DNA of 64,000 nt from Hyphomicrobiales bacterium (GCA_009377755.1 WHTM01000022.1:16029-80028); one strand, 5' to 3'. Counted from the first letter of the stretch, positions 52,134 through 61,754 are shown. Translations and numbers: made by a program. Notes: generated by a model not told the origin, from the letters alone.

Positions 52134-53923
52134 GCGGTACGAATCTGGACCTTGCAGTCATCGGCAATTGCCGCGTTGCGGCTCTCGTCGACCCACTGAG
52201 CCGCATGGTTTGGTGGTGCTTTCCACGGTTCGACGGCGACCCGGTCTTTTGCCGACTGTTGTCCGGCGAGGAAGAGAAAGGTCTTACCGACGTCGTCCTG
52301 AACAATCTCGTGCACCACGAGTCCGACTACGTTCGCAATTCGGCGGTGGTACAAACGACGCTGGTCGACGCAAACGGTTCGAGCGTGCGGATCACCGATT
52401 TTGCGCCGCGCTTTCGTAGCTTTGGCCGGATGACTAAGCCTCCGCAGCTCGTCCGAATTGTCGAACCCGTGTCGGGAATGCCACGGATCACGATCCGCGT
52501 CCGGCCGTGCAACGATTATGGCCGGCCGATAACGCGCCGTTCGATGGGTAGCAATCACATTACCTATTGGGGCGAGAAGAGCGTCATTCGTCTCACGACC
52601 GATGCGCCGCTGTCCTATATCGAAAGCGAGGCGGCGTTCGTGCTGACACGGCCGATGTATCTCGTGTTCGGCACCGACGAGCCGTTTCCCAGCGAACTCG
52701 CCACGACGTGTCGCGATTTCCTTGCGCGAACGCTCGAATACTGGTCCGACTGGGTTCGCGGCCTGTCGATTTCCTACGACTGGCAGCAGGCGATCATTCG
52801 AGCGGCGATCACTTTGAAGCTTAGCAACTTCGAAGAGACCGGCGGAATTGTTGCCGCACACACGACCTCGATCCCGGAGGCGCAGGGTTCGGGACGCAAC
52901 TGGGATTACCGCTATTGCTGGCTGCGCGACGCGTATTTCGTTGTGAAGGCGCTGAGCCGAATTGGCGCGACGCGCACGATGGAGGACTTCATTTCATTCA
53001 TCCTCGGCGTCGCATCCGGCGACGAGGGTCATCAACTAAAACCGGTTTATGGAATTGTTCCATCCGACCCGCTGGCCGAGCGCATTGCACCATTGCTCGA
53101 TGGCTACCTCGGCAATGGCCCGGTTCGGATCGGAAATGCGGCCGCCGAACAGGCACAGCACGACGTCTATGGAAGCATCATTCTTGCAGCACTGCCTGTG
53201 TTCGTCGACCAGCGGCTTGCTCGGCCGGGCGATAAGGTGCTGTTTCGGTTTTTGGAACCGCTCGGCGAAAGTGGCGCGAAATTTGCAATCGAGCCCGACG
53301 CAGGAATTTGGGAGTACCGCGGACGCAGCCGGGTTCATACGTATTCCACCGCGATGTGCTGGGCGGGTTGCAGCCGTCTCGCCACGATCGCGCGTCATCT
53401 CGGCCTTCAAGACCGGGCGCAATACTGGGACAGCAAGGCTCAGGCAATTCAGGGGCCGTTGCTCGAGCGCGCCTGGAACCCCAAGCGGAAGGCATTTACC
53501 GCAGCGTTTGATTCGGACGATTTAGATGCAAGCTGCCTCCTGCTGGCGGAATTGGGGCTGGTCGAGCCGACCGACCCGCGTTTTGTCCAAACTGTGTCGG
53601 CGATTGAGAAGGAACTCTTTAAGCATAATAACATTATGAGATATGCGACCGCCGATGATTTCGGCTTGCCGGAGACCGCGTTCCTCGTTTGCCGCTTCTG
53701 GCTGATCGATGCATGGTGGTCGATGGGGCGGCGGGAGGAGGCGCGAGAGTTGTTTGTCGACGCCCTGGAGCGGCGCAATCACTATGGACTGCTTTCCGAG
53801 GATATTGACCCGCAAACCGGCCAACTTTGGGGCAATTTCCCGCAAACCTATTCGGTAGCGGGATTGATTTTGTCGGCCATGCGCCTCTCGCGGAACTGGG
53901 AGGACAGGTATTGGCGAAGCTAG
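52130..53923 (+). CDS. Glycoside hydrolase family 15 (glucoamylase/trehalase-like)
   Basis: A 597-residue cytosolic hydrolase. It has the N-terminal beta domain opening LDLAVIGNCRVAALVDPLSRMVWWCFPRFDGDPVF and the (alpha/alpha)6 barrel with the GH15 block GSGRNWDYRYCWLRDAYF. GH15 members include trehalases and enzymes cutting other alpha-glucosides. Between otsB and otsA, with overlaps to both, it may recycle trehalose or act on maltooligosaccharides; which one cannot be decided from sequence alone. Confidence 0.88.
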   Translation: MSGTNLDLAVIGNCRVAALVDPLSRMVWWCFPRFDGDPVFCRLLSGEEEKGLTDVVLNNLVHHESDYVRNSAVVQTTLVDANGSSVRITDFAPRFRSFGRMTKPPQLVRIVEPVSGMPRITIRVRPCNDYGRPITRRSMGSNHITYWGEKSVIRLTTDAPLSYIESEAAFVLTRPMYLVFGTDEPFPSELATTCRDFLARTLEYWSDWVRGLSISYDWQQAIIRAAITLKLSNFEETGGIVAAHTTSIPEAQGSGRNWDYRYCWLRDAYFVVKALSRIGATRTMEDFISFILGVASGDEGHQLKPVYGIVPSDPLAERIAPLLDGYLGNGPVRIGNAAAEQAQHDVYGSIILAALPVFVDQRLARPGDKVLFRFLEPLGESGAKFAIEPDAGIWEYRGRSRVHTYSTAMCWAGCSRLATIARHLGLQDRAQYWDSKAQAIQGPLLERAWNPKRKAFTAAFDSDDLDASCLLLAELGLVEPTDPRFVQTVSAIEKELFKHNNIMRYATADDFGLPETAFLVCRFWLIDAWWSMGRREEARELFVDALERRNHYGLLSEDIDPQTGQLWGNFPQTYSVAGLILSAMRLSRNWEDRYWRS

Positions 53924-55419
53924 TTGTCGTTTCCAATCGCGTATCGCTTCCATCTCGTTCCGGCAGCCGCGCCGGCGGCCTTGAGGTCGCGCTACGGGCG
54001 GTGTTTAGGGACCATCCGGGGATTTGGTTCGGCTGGAGTGGCCGCGTCGTCCCACACCAATCCATCGAGACACGCACGATTGCCGCGAACAATCAGCAGT
54101 TCGTCGTCACGGATCTGACGGAGGAGGATCACAGCGAATACTATAACGGGTTCGCCAACCGCGTACTGTGGCCGATCCTTCACTACCGGCTTGATCTTGC
54201 CGAATACACGCTGCGCGATCTCACCGGCTACTTGCGGGTCAATGAGCATTTTGCTGACGAATTGCATAAAGTTCTTGCCCCGGACGATTTGGTCTGGGTC
54301 CACGACTACCATCTGATCCCGCTGGCCAAGGCATTGCGCGACCGCGGTCATCAAAACAAGATCGGGTTCTTTTTACATACGCCACTGCCGCCGATGGAAA
54401 TTCTCACGGCGATTCCCAACCATGAACGCTTGTTCCCGACGTTGTGCCATTACGACCTCGTGGGATTTCAGACCGAAACCGACGGCACCAACTTCGCGCG
54501 CTACTTGATCTGCGAATGCAAGCTGCCGAGTAGAGACTTGCAAACGTTTCTTGCGAATGGCCGCTCGGTTCAGCTCGGTGTCTTTCCGGTGGGGGTGGCC
54601 GTCGACGAAATCATCCAGTGGGCCGAGCGCGGTGCGGAGTCCAGTCTCGTGCGGCGCGTCGTCAACAGCCTTTCAGGCCGCGCGATGCTTATCGGTGTCG
54701 ACCGGCTGGATTACAGCAAAGGTATCGTGGCGCGCTTGGAATCCTTCGAGCGGTTCTTGCTCGAGAAGCCCGATTGGCAAGGCCGAATAACGTTTCTGCA
54801 AATTGCACCGCGCAGTCGATTCAAGATTCGCGAGTACGCCGAGATCGAAGCGATGGTCAGCGCGACAGCAGGCCGCATCAACGGCAGATTCGGCCAGCCT
54901 GATTGGACCCCGATACGCTATGTCAATCAGTCCCACTCTCGAAGGACGCTCGCCGGGTTATACCGCTGCGCACGTGCGGGATTGGTGACTCCGTTGCGTG
55001 ACGGCATGAATCTCGTCGCGAAGGAATATGTTGCCGCACAGAATCCGGATGACCCCGGGGTACTGATACTGTCGCGTTTTGCCGGTGCGGCCAGGGAATG
55101 CACCGGCGCACTCCTGGTCAACCCTTACGACACTGACACGGCGGCCGAAGCGATTGCTCACGCGTTGACCATGTCGCAGGCGGAGCGTCGAGACCGGTAT
55201 CAAGCGACGATCAGAAATCTTCGGCTGAACGATATCGCCGACTGGGGAAAGAAATTTCTCACTCAACTCTGCGATACGAACGCCGAACTTTCACTGTTCT
55301 CCCGTCTTCCAGTGACGGCGGCGCCCCCTGGGCGCCCTGCTGAGGACGCCCGTTCAGCAGCGTTCCCGGACGACGGCCGATCAGCGGGAACGAGGGCCCG
55401 CCGCTATTCAGCGAGCTAG
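53911..55419 (+). CDS. otsA: Trehalose-6-phosphate synthase
   Basis: A GT20 enzyme joining UDP-glucose and glucose-6-phosphate. The 502-residue protein shows KLVVVSNRVSLPSRSGSRAG at the N-terminus, VWVHDYHLIPLAKAL, FFLHTPLPPMEIL, the donor-site GVDRLDYSKGI and the DGMNLVAKEYVAAQ segment. The proper start is TTG 53911, which has GGGAGGA 5-7 bases upstream and begins the family's usual (M)AKLVVVSNR; no ATG is available. It overlaps the GH15 gene by 13 bases. The C-terminal 30 residues look like non-family tail. Confidence 0.92.
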   Translation: MAKLVVVSNRVSLPSRSGSRAGGLEVALRAVFRDHPGIWFGWSGRVVPHQSIETRTIAANNQQFVVTDLTEEDHSEYYNGFANRVLWPILHYRLDLAEYTLRDLTGYLRVNEHFADELHKVLAPDDLVWVHDYHLIPLAKALRDRGHQNKIGFFLHTPLPPMEILTAIPNHERLFPTLCHYDLVGFQTETDGTNFARYLICECKLPSRDLQTFLANGRSVQLGVFPVGVAVDEIIQWAERGAESSLVRRVVNSLSGRAMLIGVDRLDYSKGIVARLESFERFLLEKPDWQGRITFLQIAPRSRFKIREYAEIEAMVSATAGRINGRFGQPDWTPIRYVNQSHSRRTLAGLYRCARAGLVTPLRDGMNLVAKEYVAAQNPDDPGVLILSRFAGAARECTGALLVNPYDTDTAAEAIAHALTMSQAERRDRYQATIRNLRLNDIADWGKKFLTQLCDTNAELSLFSRLPVTAAPPGRPAEDARSAAFPDDGRSAGTRARRYSAS

Positions 55420-55690
55420 TCGCACGATCGTCCGAATCTCGATCAAAGAGCGTATGATTGGCGGTGCATCGAGCGCCCCTACTTTCAATGGGGCTGTGGT
55501 CCACTATAGGTGGAATTCTGGAGCCCGTTGAGCGATGCTGGCCGCACGGCGGTGCGCGTCTCGCGGATGTGCACAACGACTGTCCCGGCGGCATACACTT
55601 GCAGGCGCTAACCGTAGGATCCGACTCAAAAATCGAGTCCTTCGAACCACTTGAGTCGCTATTGTCTGTCGTCTCGTTGGAGTCCGCGCC
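55420..55690. other. Non-coding stretch between otsA and Ku remnant
   Basis: No protein-like frame is seen on either strand. The end of this stretch carries TTGGAG about 10 bases before the GTG of the Ku fragment, so it may be the old Ku promoter region. Confidence 0.4.
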
Positions 55691-55890
55691 GTGGCCCCGC
55701 GTCGGTACTGGGACGCCGTCACTGGCGATTTGGTCGAGAGCGAGGACAAGGGTCGCGGCTACGAGATCGGAAAGAACCAGTTCCTTGTTGTCGAGGACGA
55801 TGAACTTGAGGCAGTTTCGATCGAGAGCACACACACAATCGACATCGACCGCTTCGTGCCCCGCGCTGCTGCCAACCCTTTTCCTATCAA
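55691..55890 (+). pseudogene. Fragment of a Ku-type DNA-end-joining protein
   Basis: From GTG 55691 the frame reads MAPRRYWDAVTGDLVESEDK and then GRGYEIGKNQFLVVEDDELE and AVSIESTHTIDIDRFVPR. Ku proteins open MAPR.YWKGYLKLSLV.. and have the D..TG..VE.EDKGRGYE block about 50 residues later, so residues 8-55 or so appear deleted in frame. Homology stops after FVPR and the remaining 200 residues are absent. The fragment cannot be functional Ku. Confidence 0.75.
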
Positions 55891-55981
55891 CTATATGTTC
55901 CTGCTTATATTACGCCGCTCGACCTTCGCCACCCGCCTCCTTCCGGGATTGACCAGAGGTTGGAACAGTGCCTCGCTGGCA

Positions 55982-56923
55982 TTACTTGATCACCATCACC
56001 GAGTTGCGGGCGTTTTCGACGATCTGGAAGGCGGTATCGGTCTCGAACAGCCGTCTCAGACCGGCCTTCGGCGAATGTGCGACCACGATCACCGAGTAGA
56101 CGGCACCGGCCTCGATGATCTCGGTCACCAGATCGCCGACGCGGATGAAGGCCTCCATGACGGGCACGCCGAGCTCCTCTATCGCGTTGCGCGTACGCTC
56201 CAGCGCATCCTGTGCCTTGTCGCTTGAGGCCTCATCAGGTGCAACGCTGAGAAGGGAGATCGGACAGGCGCACCGGCTCGCTAGGATCGCATCCTTGCGG
56301 GCCATGCTGATCGAAGCCTCGGACCCGTTGGTGCAGATCAAGTGGCCGTGGTTTTGTTCCAGTTCTCGCGCGACGATTACCGAGGCCGGAGCGCGGGCTA
56401 CGATCTTCTCGGCGACCGCGGGGTCCCAGAAGGTCTTACGTTGGCCGGGCTGCCAGCGTTCCGAAGCGCCGAGGATGACGAGCGTGTAGTCGCCATCTTC
56501 GCATTCTTCCAGGATGCCGTTGACGATGTCCGAGGCCACCTTGAGCCGCAGCGTGATCATGGTCTCCGTATCACTGATATATTCGATGGCATTGTCGCCG
56601 AGTGGATCTCCCTGTGTCTCGCTGTGGTAGAGGCGGGAGATCCAGGCCTCATCCATGAGGCCGACTTCCAGCAGGATGTCGCGTCCGGCCTTGAGGGCCC
56701 TGATGCCCGGAAGGTCAAGGTCCCAGTCGAGCAGGTTCTCGCGGATGAGGCGCGGGTCGAGGCCGCCGGTGCCGAGCGCGCTGTCGAAGGCGCGCACGTA
56801 GAGAAGCGTGACATCGGCGTCGACGCCGCTGCCCAGGCGGGCGGCATAGCGCAGGCCACGGTAGCTCTCTTCCGAGCCGTCGATGCAGGTCAGTATCCTG
56901 AACCGTTTGCCTGGGTCTTCCAT
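55982..56923 (-). CDS. Universal stress protein with two Usp-like halves
   Basis: A 313-residue cytosolic protein. The N-terminal half begins FRILTCIDGSEESYRGLRYAARLGSGVDADVTLLYVRAF and includes DYTLVILGASERW; the C-terminal half has HLICTNGSEASISMARKDAILASR, ending with VIVVAHSPKAGLRRLFETDTAFQIVENARNSVMVIK. The second half keeps a G-x9-G(S)-like end only in part, so ATP binding is uncertain. It lies 15 bp after a DASS transporter on the same strand and is probably in its operon. Confidence 0.85.
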   Translation of the reverse strand: MEDPGKRFRILTCIDGSEESYRGLRYAARLGSGVDADVTLLYVRAFDSALGTGGLDPRLIRENLLDWDLDLPGIRALKAGRDILLEVGLMDEAWISRLYHSETQGDPLGDNAIEYISDTETMITLRLKVASDIVNGILEECEDGDYTLVILGASERWQPGQRKTFWDPAVAEKIVARAPASVIVARELEQNHGHLICTNGSEASISMARKDAILASRCACPISLLSVAPDEASSDKAQDALERTRNAIEELGVPVMEAFIRVGDLVTEIIEAGAVYSVIVVAHSPKAGLRRLFETDTAFQIVENARNSVMVIK

Positions 56924-56938
56924 CAGGCCGTCACTCTC

Positions 56939-58459
56939 TCACTGCAGCAGAGGCCAGTAGAACACTGCGGCACCGATGCAGACAAGCGAGGACAGAACGA
57001 CCATCTTCCAGCCCGCGGCGAGGAAGTCGGTCGTGCGCAGATAGCCGGATCCATAGACGATCGTACAGGCCGGTGCGCTGACGACTGTGAGATAGGCGAA
57101 GGAGGAGGCGAGCGCGGTGAGGAAGCCGATGATCAGCGGGCTTTCGTTGACCACGCCCGCAAGCTTGAGCATGATTGGGCCCAGTACGGCGATTGCGGCG
57201 GCGGTCGACATGGTGTTAGTCACAAGTGTGGTCAGCGCAATCAGCACAGCATAGAGGCTGGCGCCATGATTGACGTCGAGCGATGTGAGCATCCCGAGAA
57301 ACGTCCTTGCCACCCATAGGGCGGCGCCGGTCTCAACCATCTGGACGCCCAGCGAGATCATCGCCGCGTACAGCAGAACGACACCCCAATTGACACCCGA
57401 GCTTATCTCTTCCCAGCGCACGAGGCCGGCCACGAGAAACGCGGCGGCACCCAGAAGGGCAACCGTGCCGAGGCCTATTTTGTCGGAGGCAAGGATCCAG
57501 GCGAGCAAGATCGCCGCGAAGATCGCAATCGTGAGATAGTCAGAGGGCCGGAGAGGGCCTTCCTCCTCAACCTGGTTGCGTAGCTTGGCCACGGCGCGCG
57601 TGATATGCTTCTGCCCGGGCCGGAAAGTCATGAAGAGAAGTAGGGTAACGAAAGGGACCTGGACGAGAAACAGCGGGTATCCGTAGAGCATCCACTTTAC
57701 ATAGTCGATCAGGTACCGGGCTGTCTCGGGATTGTTCGGATCGTAGAAGAACGACTTCCAGTAGCCGATCATGATCGCGTTGCGCGCCCCGCCAGACGGC
57801 GTGGCGATGCTGCCGATGGCGGCGCCGTAGCAAATCGAGAAGAGGATCACGGCGGCAAGGGCGCGGACCTGCTTGGGGTCGTCGGAGGTCAGGCGGATCA
57901 AGGTCAAGGCGACCGGCAGCATCATCGCCGCTACAGTGTGCTCGCCGATGAAGGACGCCAGAACGCCTGATAGAAGCGAGATTCCAAGGCAGACGTTGAA
58001 AGTCTTTGTTCCGGTCAGACGCACGATGAGGAACGCGATGCGCTTGTCGAGCTTCTGCTTGACGAGGGCGACCGCGATCATCAGCGAACCCATGATGAAC
58101 AGCACGCTGTCGTTCATCAGCGATTGCGCAACTGCCGAGGAGTCCAGATTCAGGAGGATGACCTGCCCCGCCACAATGAGCAAAGCGACGGCGGGCAGCG
58201 GGATCGGCTCGGTGACGAACAGGATGACGGCGACCACCACCATGGTGAGCACCGCCCAGCCGTGGAAGCCCAGCGCACCGGGCGGCGGCAGGAGGAGCAT
58301 GCCGGCGCCGGTGAGCATGGCAATGAGAAACCAGCGTCGGCGCCAGACCGGCTGCAAGGGGCGGGTGGTCTTGATGACCTTGCTAGCGACGCGGCGTACG
58401 TTCGAGGCGGTAGAGGAGATCGAGAGGGGTATCCGCGAGTGTTCTGGAAAGATAAACAT
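56939..58459 (-). CDS. DASS/SLC13 family anion symporter
   Basis: A 506-residue inner-membrane transporter with 11-12 helices. Two ion-binding repeats typical of divalent anion:sodium symporters are visible: CYGAAIGSIATPSGGARNAI and TTLVTNTMSTAAAIAVLGPI (the TNT motif), with SFAYLTVVSAPACTIVYGSG. The substrate may be a dicarboxylate, sulfate or similar. ATG 58459 is chosen; longer frames have no family-like sequence. First gene of the pair with the universal stress protein. Confidence 0.87.
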   Translation of the reverse strand: MFIFPEHSRIPLSISSTASNVRRVASKVIKTTRPLQPVWRRRWFLIAMLTGAGMLLLPPPGALGFHGWAVLTMVVVAVILFVTEPIPLPAVALLIVAGQVILLNLDSSAVAQSLMNDSVLFIMGSLMIAVALVKQKLDKRIAFLIVRLTGTKTFNVCLGISLLSGVLASFIGEHTVAAMMLPVALTLIRLTSDDPKQVRALAAVILFSICYGAAIGSIATPSGGARNAIMIGYWKSFFYDPNNPETARYLIDYVKWMLYGYPLFLVQVPFVTLLLFMTFRPGQKHITRAVAKLRNQVEEEGPLRPSDYLTIAIFAAILLAWILASDKIGLGTVALLGAAAFLVAGLVRWEEISSGVNWGVVLLYAAMISLGVQMVETGAALWVARTFLGMLTSLDVNHGASLYAVLIALTTLVTNTMSTAAAIAVLGPIMLKLAGVVNESPLIIGFLTALASSFAYLTVVSAPACTIVYGSGYLRTTDFLAAGWKMVVLSSLVCIGAAVFYWPLLQ

Positions 58460-58710
58460 TTTCGAATACACCACACGCCCAGGCCGCTGCCGCCTGGATT
58501 CAATGCCAACACCACCTGTCCGCTTGAAAGACTTCCCGGAGAGAACTTTGTCGGCCGGGCCGCGGATGTGCCTCCCCTTTTCCGCGAACCGGACCAAGCT
58601 GCTCTTGGCACTTCGTTGCTTTAACGGAAGGATGATAGACTAAGTAAGCGCAGTTTCACAAAGATAACCGGTCTATTATCGTATTCGGTAAACCTTGGGA
58701 GGGAAGAGTC

Positions 58711-59532
58711 ATGACCGCCATCACGTGGTGGTCGGTCGGTGCCGTCGACCCGCGCCGGCTCGGCGAGGCGCGGCGTCAAGCGCACAACGCGGCTCAGTGG
58801 CTAGTGCGATTGACGCATAGTTACATGCCGCCCCAGCCGGATGCCCGGCACGCGCTGCTCCGGTGGGACCCACAACGACAAGCTCTCGTGACGCAGGAGT
58901 TTCTGACGCAACTGACCGTGGAGCTGCGAATCCCCGAGCTCGCCCTGCAGTTCAAGGAAAACGGTCGCGCCGCGCCGCACGTCATCAAGATCGATGATCG
59001 CACGCCAGCCGAGGTGGAAGCCTGGGTGTTAGTGGAGCTCCTACACCGCGGCGTCGATCGCGATCGATTCTCCAAGTCGCTACCATATGAGATGGCCGAT
59101 CTCATGACGGGGGACGCGGTCCGTTACGTCGCCGAGCCGTTGGCAGCCGAGCTTGACGAGCTCGCCGCCTGGTTTGCAAACGCTGCGTCGGTCTTGACCG
59201 CCGTCGAGCAGGAAGCGCCGGGTGCGGTTGCGCGCCGCATCCAGCCGTTGTGGTGCCGGCCGGAGGTCTTTCACCTCACCGTCCTGTTGCCCATGCGTCC
59301 GCACGATGCGTCGAGCGGATCAATGCTGCGTGCCGGCTTCTCGGCCGGAGACGGTCGCAGTGAGCAGCCCTACTTCTACCTCGCGTCCCACGACGCAAAG
59401 GCCGGCGCAACGCCGCGGCCCGACGCCGTCCTGACAGCGGCGAGCCTTTTGGGAGAGAGACAACCCGGGGAGGCCGCGCTGGATCGTCTGCGCGCAGCAA
59501 TTGGCGCCATGCGCAGGACCGCCGCGAAATAG
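58711..59532 (+). CDS. Uncharacterised cytosolic protein (273 aa)
   Basis: No known domain was recognised. The protein has no signal or membrane segment. It begins WWSVGAVDPRRLGEARRQAHNAAQW and has LLRWDPQRQALVTQEFLTQ, the block HVIKIDDRTPAEVEAWVLVEL, and a beta-rich FHLTVLLPMRPHDASSGSMLRAGFS. Codon use and GC fit the neighbours, and GGGAGGGAAGAG just before ATG 58711 is a very strong ribosome site, so it is real. It stands alone between divergent and convergent genes. Confidence 0.7.
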   Translation: MTAITWWSVGAVDPRRLGEARRQAHNAAQWLVRLTHSYMPPQPDARHALLRWDPQRQALVTQEFLTQLTVELRIPELALQFKENGRAAPHVIKIDDRTPAEVEAWVLVELLHRGVDRDRFSKSLPYEMADLMTGDAVRYVAEPLAAELDELAAWFANAASVLTAVEQEAPGAVARRIQPLWCRPEVFHLTVLLPMRPHDASSGSMLRAGFSAGDGRSEQPYFYLASHDAKAGATPRPDAVLTAASLLGERQPGEAALDRLRAAIGAMRRTAAK

Positions 59533-59670
59533 CCTTCACTGCGGGCGGCGAACGCGCAAGCGCTGCCTGGTGCGGTGGATTTGAAGTTCCCACCATTGTA
59601 GCCGCAAGCTCGCCTAGGAAATCCAAGGCCGCACTAGAATCGAAAATTTGCTAGTGCCCCTTTGCTTCCA

Positions 59671-59733
59671 AAGTTCGCATCAGAGGGTGCCGCGAGGGTT
59701 TGCGAACTTCGGAATCGGGTCACTAAATTAGTG
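59671..59733. other. Inverted repeats in the gap before the LysR gene end
   Basis: AAGTTCGCA (59671-59679) and TGCGAACTT (59701-59709) form a perfect 9-bp inverted repeat with a 21-base loop. CACTAA and TTAGTG (59721-59733) form a second with a 1-base centre. They lie between two convergent genes, so a bidirectional terminator is possible. Confidence 0.45.
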
Positions 59734-59745
59734 CCAATTCTGCCG

Positions 59746-60759
59746 TTACTGCGCTCGCGTGGAGCGACGGTTCGCCTGGCCTGCGCCGTTCGCTGCGACT
59801 GGGCCGTCTCGGGCGATGCTCTTGACCGGGCCCGCCGTCGGGTCGCCGAGGCGTCGCCTCAGCTCTCCAGTCTTGTTCAAGCTCTTGACGATGGCTACCA
59901 GCGCGTTGGCCATCGGCATGATGGTCTCGCTCCCTGCCCAGTACAGCCCGACCTCCTGGCTCACCACCGGATCAACCAAGTCCAACGCCTTGGTCCCCGG
60001 CCGCAAGCCGGGCATCCGCGCGAAGTGCGAGGGAATGATCGTGCAGAGCTCGGTGAACTGCACTTGAAACATCAGGTGAAGGATCGACTCGGATTCGACC
60101 TTCGGCGCCGGCTGGCAACCGACTTGCGCAAACACCTGATTGACGAACCGGCGCTCATGCATCGAGGGCCTCAGCATAGCCAAAGGCAATTCAGCCGCCT
60201 CCTTCCAGCTGATCGTCGTACGCTTGCGGAAGGTGTCCGTATCGGGCACGAGCAGACTCAGCCTTTCGGTACAGATCGGCAGCGCACTGCGGCGTCCGAG
60301 GTCCGCCGTATCCATATAGGTGACGGCGACATCGAGCGAGAAATTGTTCAGGCCGACCTTCATGGCGTCGTTGCCGATGAATTGCACGTCGACCAGCACA
60401 CCCGGATGTCGTTGACGGACCAACTGCATGAGCACGGGCAGCACCGGCGACATCGAGGGCATCGAACCGACGCGAAGGTTGCCTCGCAGATTATTCTGCA
60501 TGGCGTCGATTTCATCGCGCAAGGCCGAGCAATCGGAAATCACTTGGCGCGCCCATCGCGCCACATGCTCGCCTTCCGGCGTCAATCCGTGAAAGCGCTG
60601 GCCCCGTCCGCGAAGAAAAATCGGGACGCCAAGCTCCAGCTCGAGTTGCTTGATTCCGCTGGAAAGGCTCGGCTGGCTCACATGGCAGGATCGTGCCGCG
60701 CGCCCGAAATGTCCCTCCTGGGCAACCGCCACCAAATACTGGAACTGCCGCAGGAACAT
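59746..60759 (-). CDS. LysR-family transcriptional regulator
   Basis: A 337-residue regulator. The N-terminal helix-turn-helix is MFLRQFQYLVAVAQEGHFGRAARSCHVSQPSLSSGIKQLELELG-like; the C-terminal co-inducer domain starts at LRGNLRVGSMPSMSPVLPVL. The last 35 residues are an unusual basic tail. ATG 60759 is preferred over a TTG three codons upstream. It is divergent from the TauE gene (213-bp gap), which it probably controls; the ligand is unknown. Confidence 0.92.
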   Translation of the reverse strand: MFLRQFQYLVAVAQEGHFGRAARSCHVSQPSLSSGIKQLELELGVPIFLRGRGQRFHGLTPEGEHVARWARQVISDCSALRDEIDAMQNNLRGNLRVGSMPSMSPVLPVLMQLVRQRHPGVLVDVQFIGNDAMKVGLNNFSLDVAVTYMDTADLGRRSALPICTERLSLLVPDTDTFRKRTTISWKEAAELPLAMLRPSMHERRFVNQVFAQVGCQPAPKVESESILHLMFQVQFTELCTIIPSHFARMPGLRPGTKALDLVDPVVSQEVGLYWAGSETIMPMANALVAIVKSLNKTGELRRRLGDPTAGPVKSIARDGPVAANGAGQANRRSTRAQ

Positions 60760-60822
60760 CGTTTCCAACCCCGTGATCCGGCCCCGTTCTCACGCCGACT
60801 GGCAGGGACCCAATTTGGATGT

Positions 60823-60850
60823 ATGATAATTCCAACATTTGAAAATGCAA
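60823..60850 (-). promoter_or_regulatory. Possible LysR promoter/operator
   Basis: On the reverse strand TTGCAT (60850-60845) and TATCAT (60828-60823) are 16 bases apart, 64 bases before the LysR start. The AT-rich stretch also holds TTC-N8-GAA (60830-60843), which could be part of a LysR-type site. Confidence 0.3.
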
Positions 60851-60972
60851 AAGCGATAGACGGCATCAATGTCGCAACCCTCGGGTAGTGGGGACCGAAT
60901 GATGCAGCCGGGGCGCTCTGATTTTCCTCAATTGGGGCCGCGCAGGGCCGGCGGCACTCCGGTCGCCCAGCC

Positions 60973-61734
60973 ATGACGGCCTTGGCCGCGCTCTTCTTCG
61001 GCATGCTCGGTCTGCTCGCTGGCCTCATGATCGGCGCCGTCGGAATTGGCGGTGTGATCCTTGTTCCGGCCCTGGTCTACTTCGGCGGTATTCCGATTCA
61101 CCTGGCGATTGCCGCCGCGATGATGAGCTATGTGCTCACGGGGCTCATCGGCACGCTGGTCTATACCAGCAAGAAATCGATCCGATGGAGCATGGCGGGA
61201 TGGCTGTGCGCGGGCGCCATGCCCGCCGCGCTTGCGGGCGCGCTTGCGGCAGGCCGCGCTTCACCGCTCGTTCTGGAAGTCCTGATCGGGCTGCTGACAG
61301 TCGCCTCGGGCGTCCACGCGCTGCCTGCGAGCCCAGCGGGCGACGGTACGCGCTCAAACGCAGTATCGAGCCCCGCGCTGGGATTCATCGGGGCCGTGAC
61401 GGGCTTCGGTTCGGCGCTGTCGGGAACGGGCGGACCGCTCATCCTGGTTCCCATTCTCATGTGGCTGGAACTTCCCGTGCTGACCGCGATCGCCCTCTCC
61501 CAGGCGATCCAGCTTCCGATCGCTCTGCTCGCGACCGCCGCCAATTTCTCGTCCGGCAACCTCGATCCGACACTGGGCGTACTGTTGGCCGCCGGGTTGG
61601 CGATCGGGACTTTCGTGGGCGCGAGGGTTGCCCACGCTGTGCCGCGTCCCGCGTTGCGTCGTGCGGTCGCGATCGTCCTGGTCGTCGTCGGCGCCTCGAT
61701 TGCCATCAAGGTGATAGCGCGCCTGTTCGCCTGA
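60973..61734 (+). CDS. TauE/SafE-family sulfite/organosulfonate exporter
   Basis: A 253-residue inner-membrane protein with eight helices and the two conserved repeats of the family: GMLGLLAGLMIGAVGIGGVILVPALVYFGG and GFIGAVTGFGSALSGTGGPLILVPILMW. These proteins export sulfite, sulfoacetate or related anions. It is divergent from the LysR gene and 20 bp before the broken GcvT-like gene, so those two were probably one operon. Confidence 0.88.
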   Translation: MTALAALFFGMLGLLAGLMIGAVGIGGVILVPALVYFGGIPIHLAIAAAMMSYVLTGLIGTLVYTSKKSIRWSMAGWLCAGAMPAALAGALAAGRASPLVLEVLIGLLTVASGVHALPASPAGDGTRSNAVSSPALGFIGAVTGFGSALSGTGGPLILVPILMWLELPVLTAIALSQAIQLPIALLATAANFSSGNLDPTLGVLLAAGLAIGTFVGARVAHAVPRPALRRAVAIVLVVVGASIAIKVIARLFA

Positions 61735-61754
61735 GCGCTGAGAGAGCTTGCAAG

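Noticed and set aside
55458..55952. Forward frame of 164 codons overlapping the Ku fragment
   Set aside because: Serine/arginine-rich mirror of the Ku frame; the Ku frame has clear family motifs.
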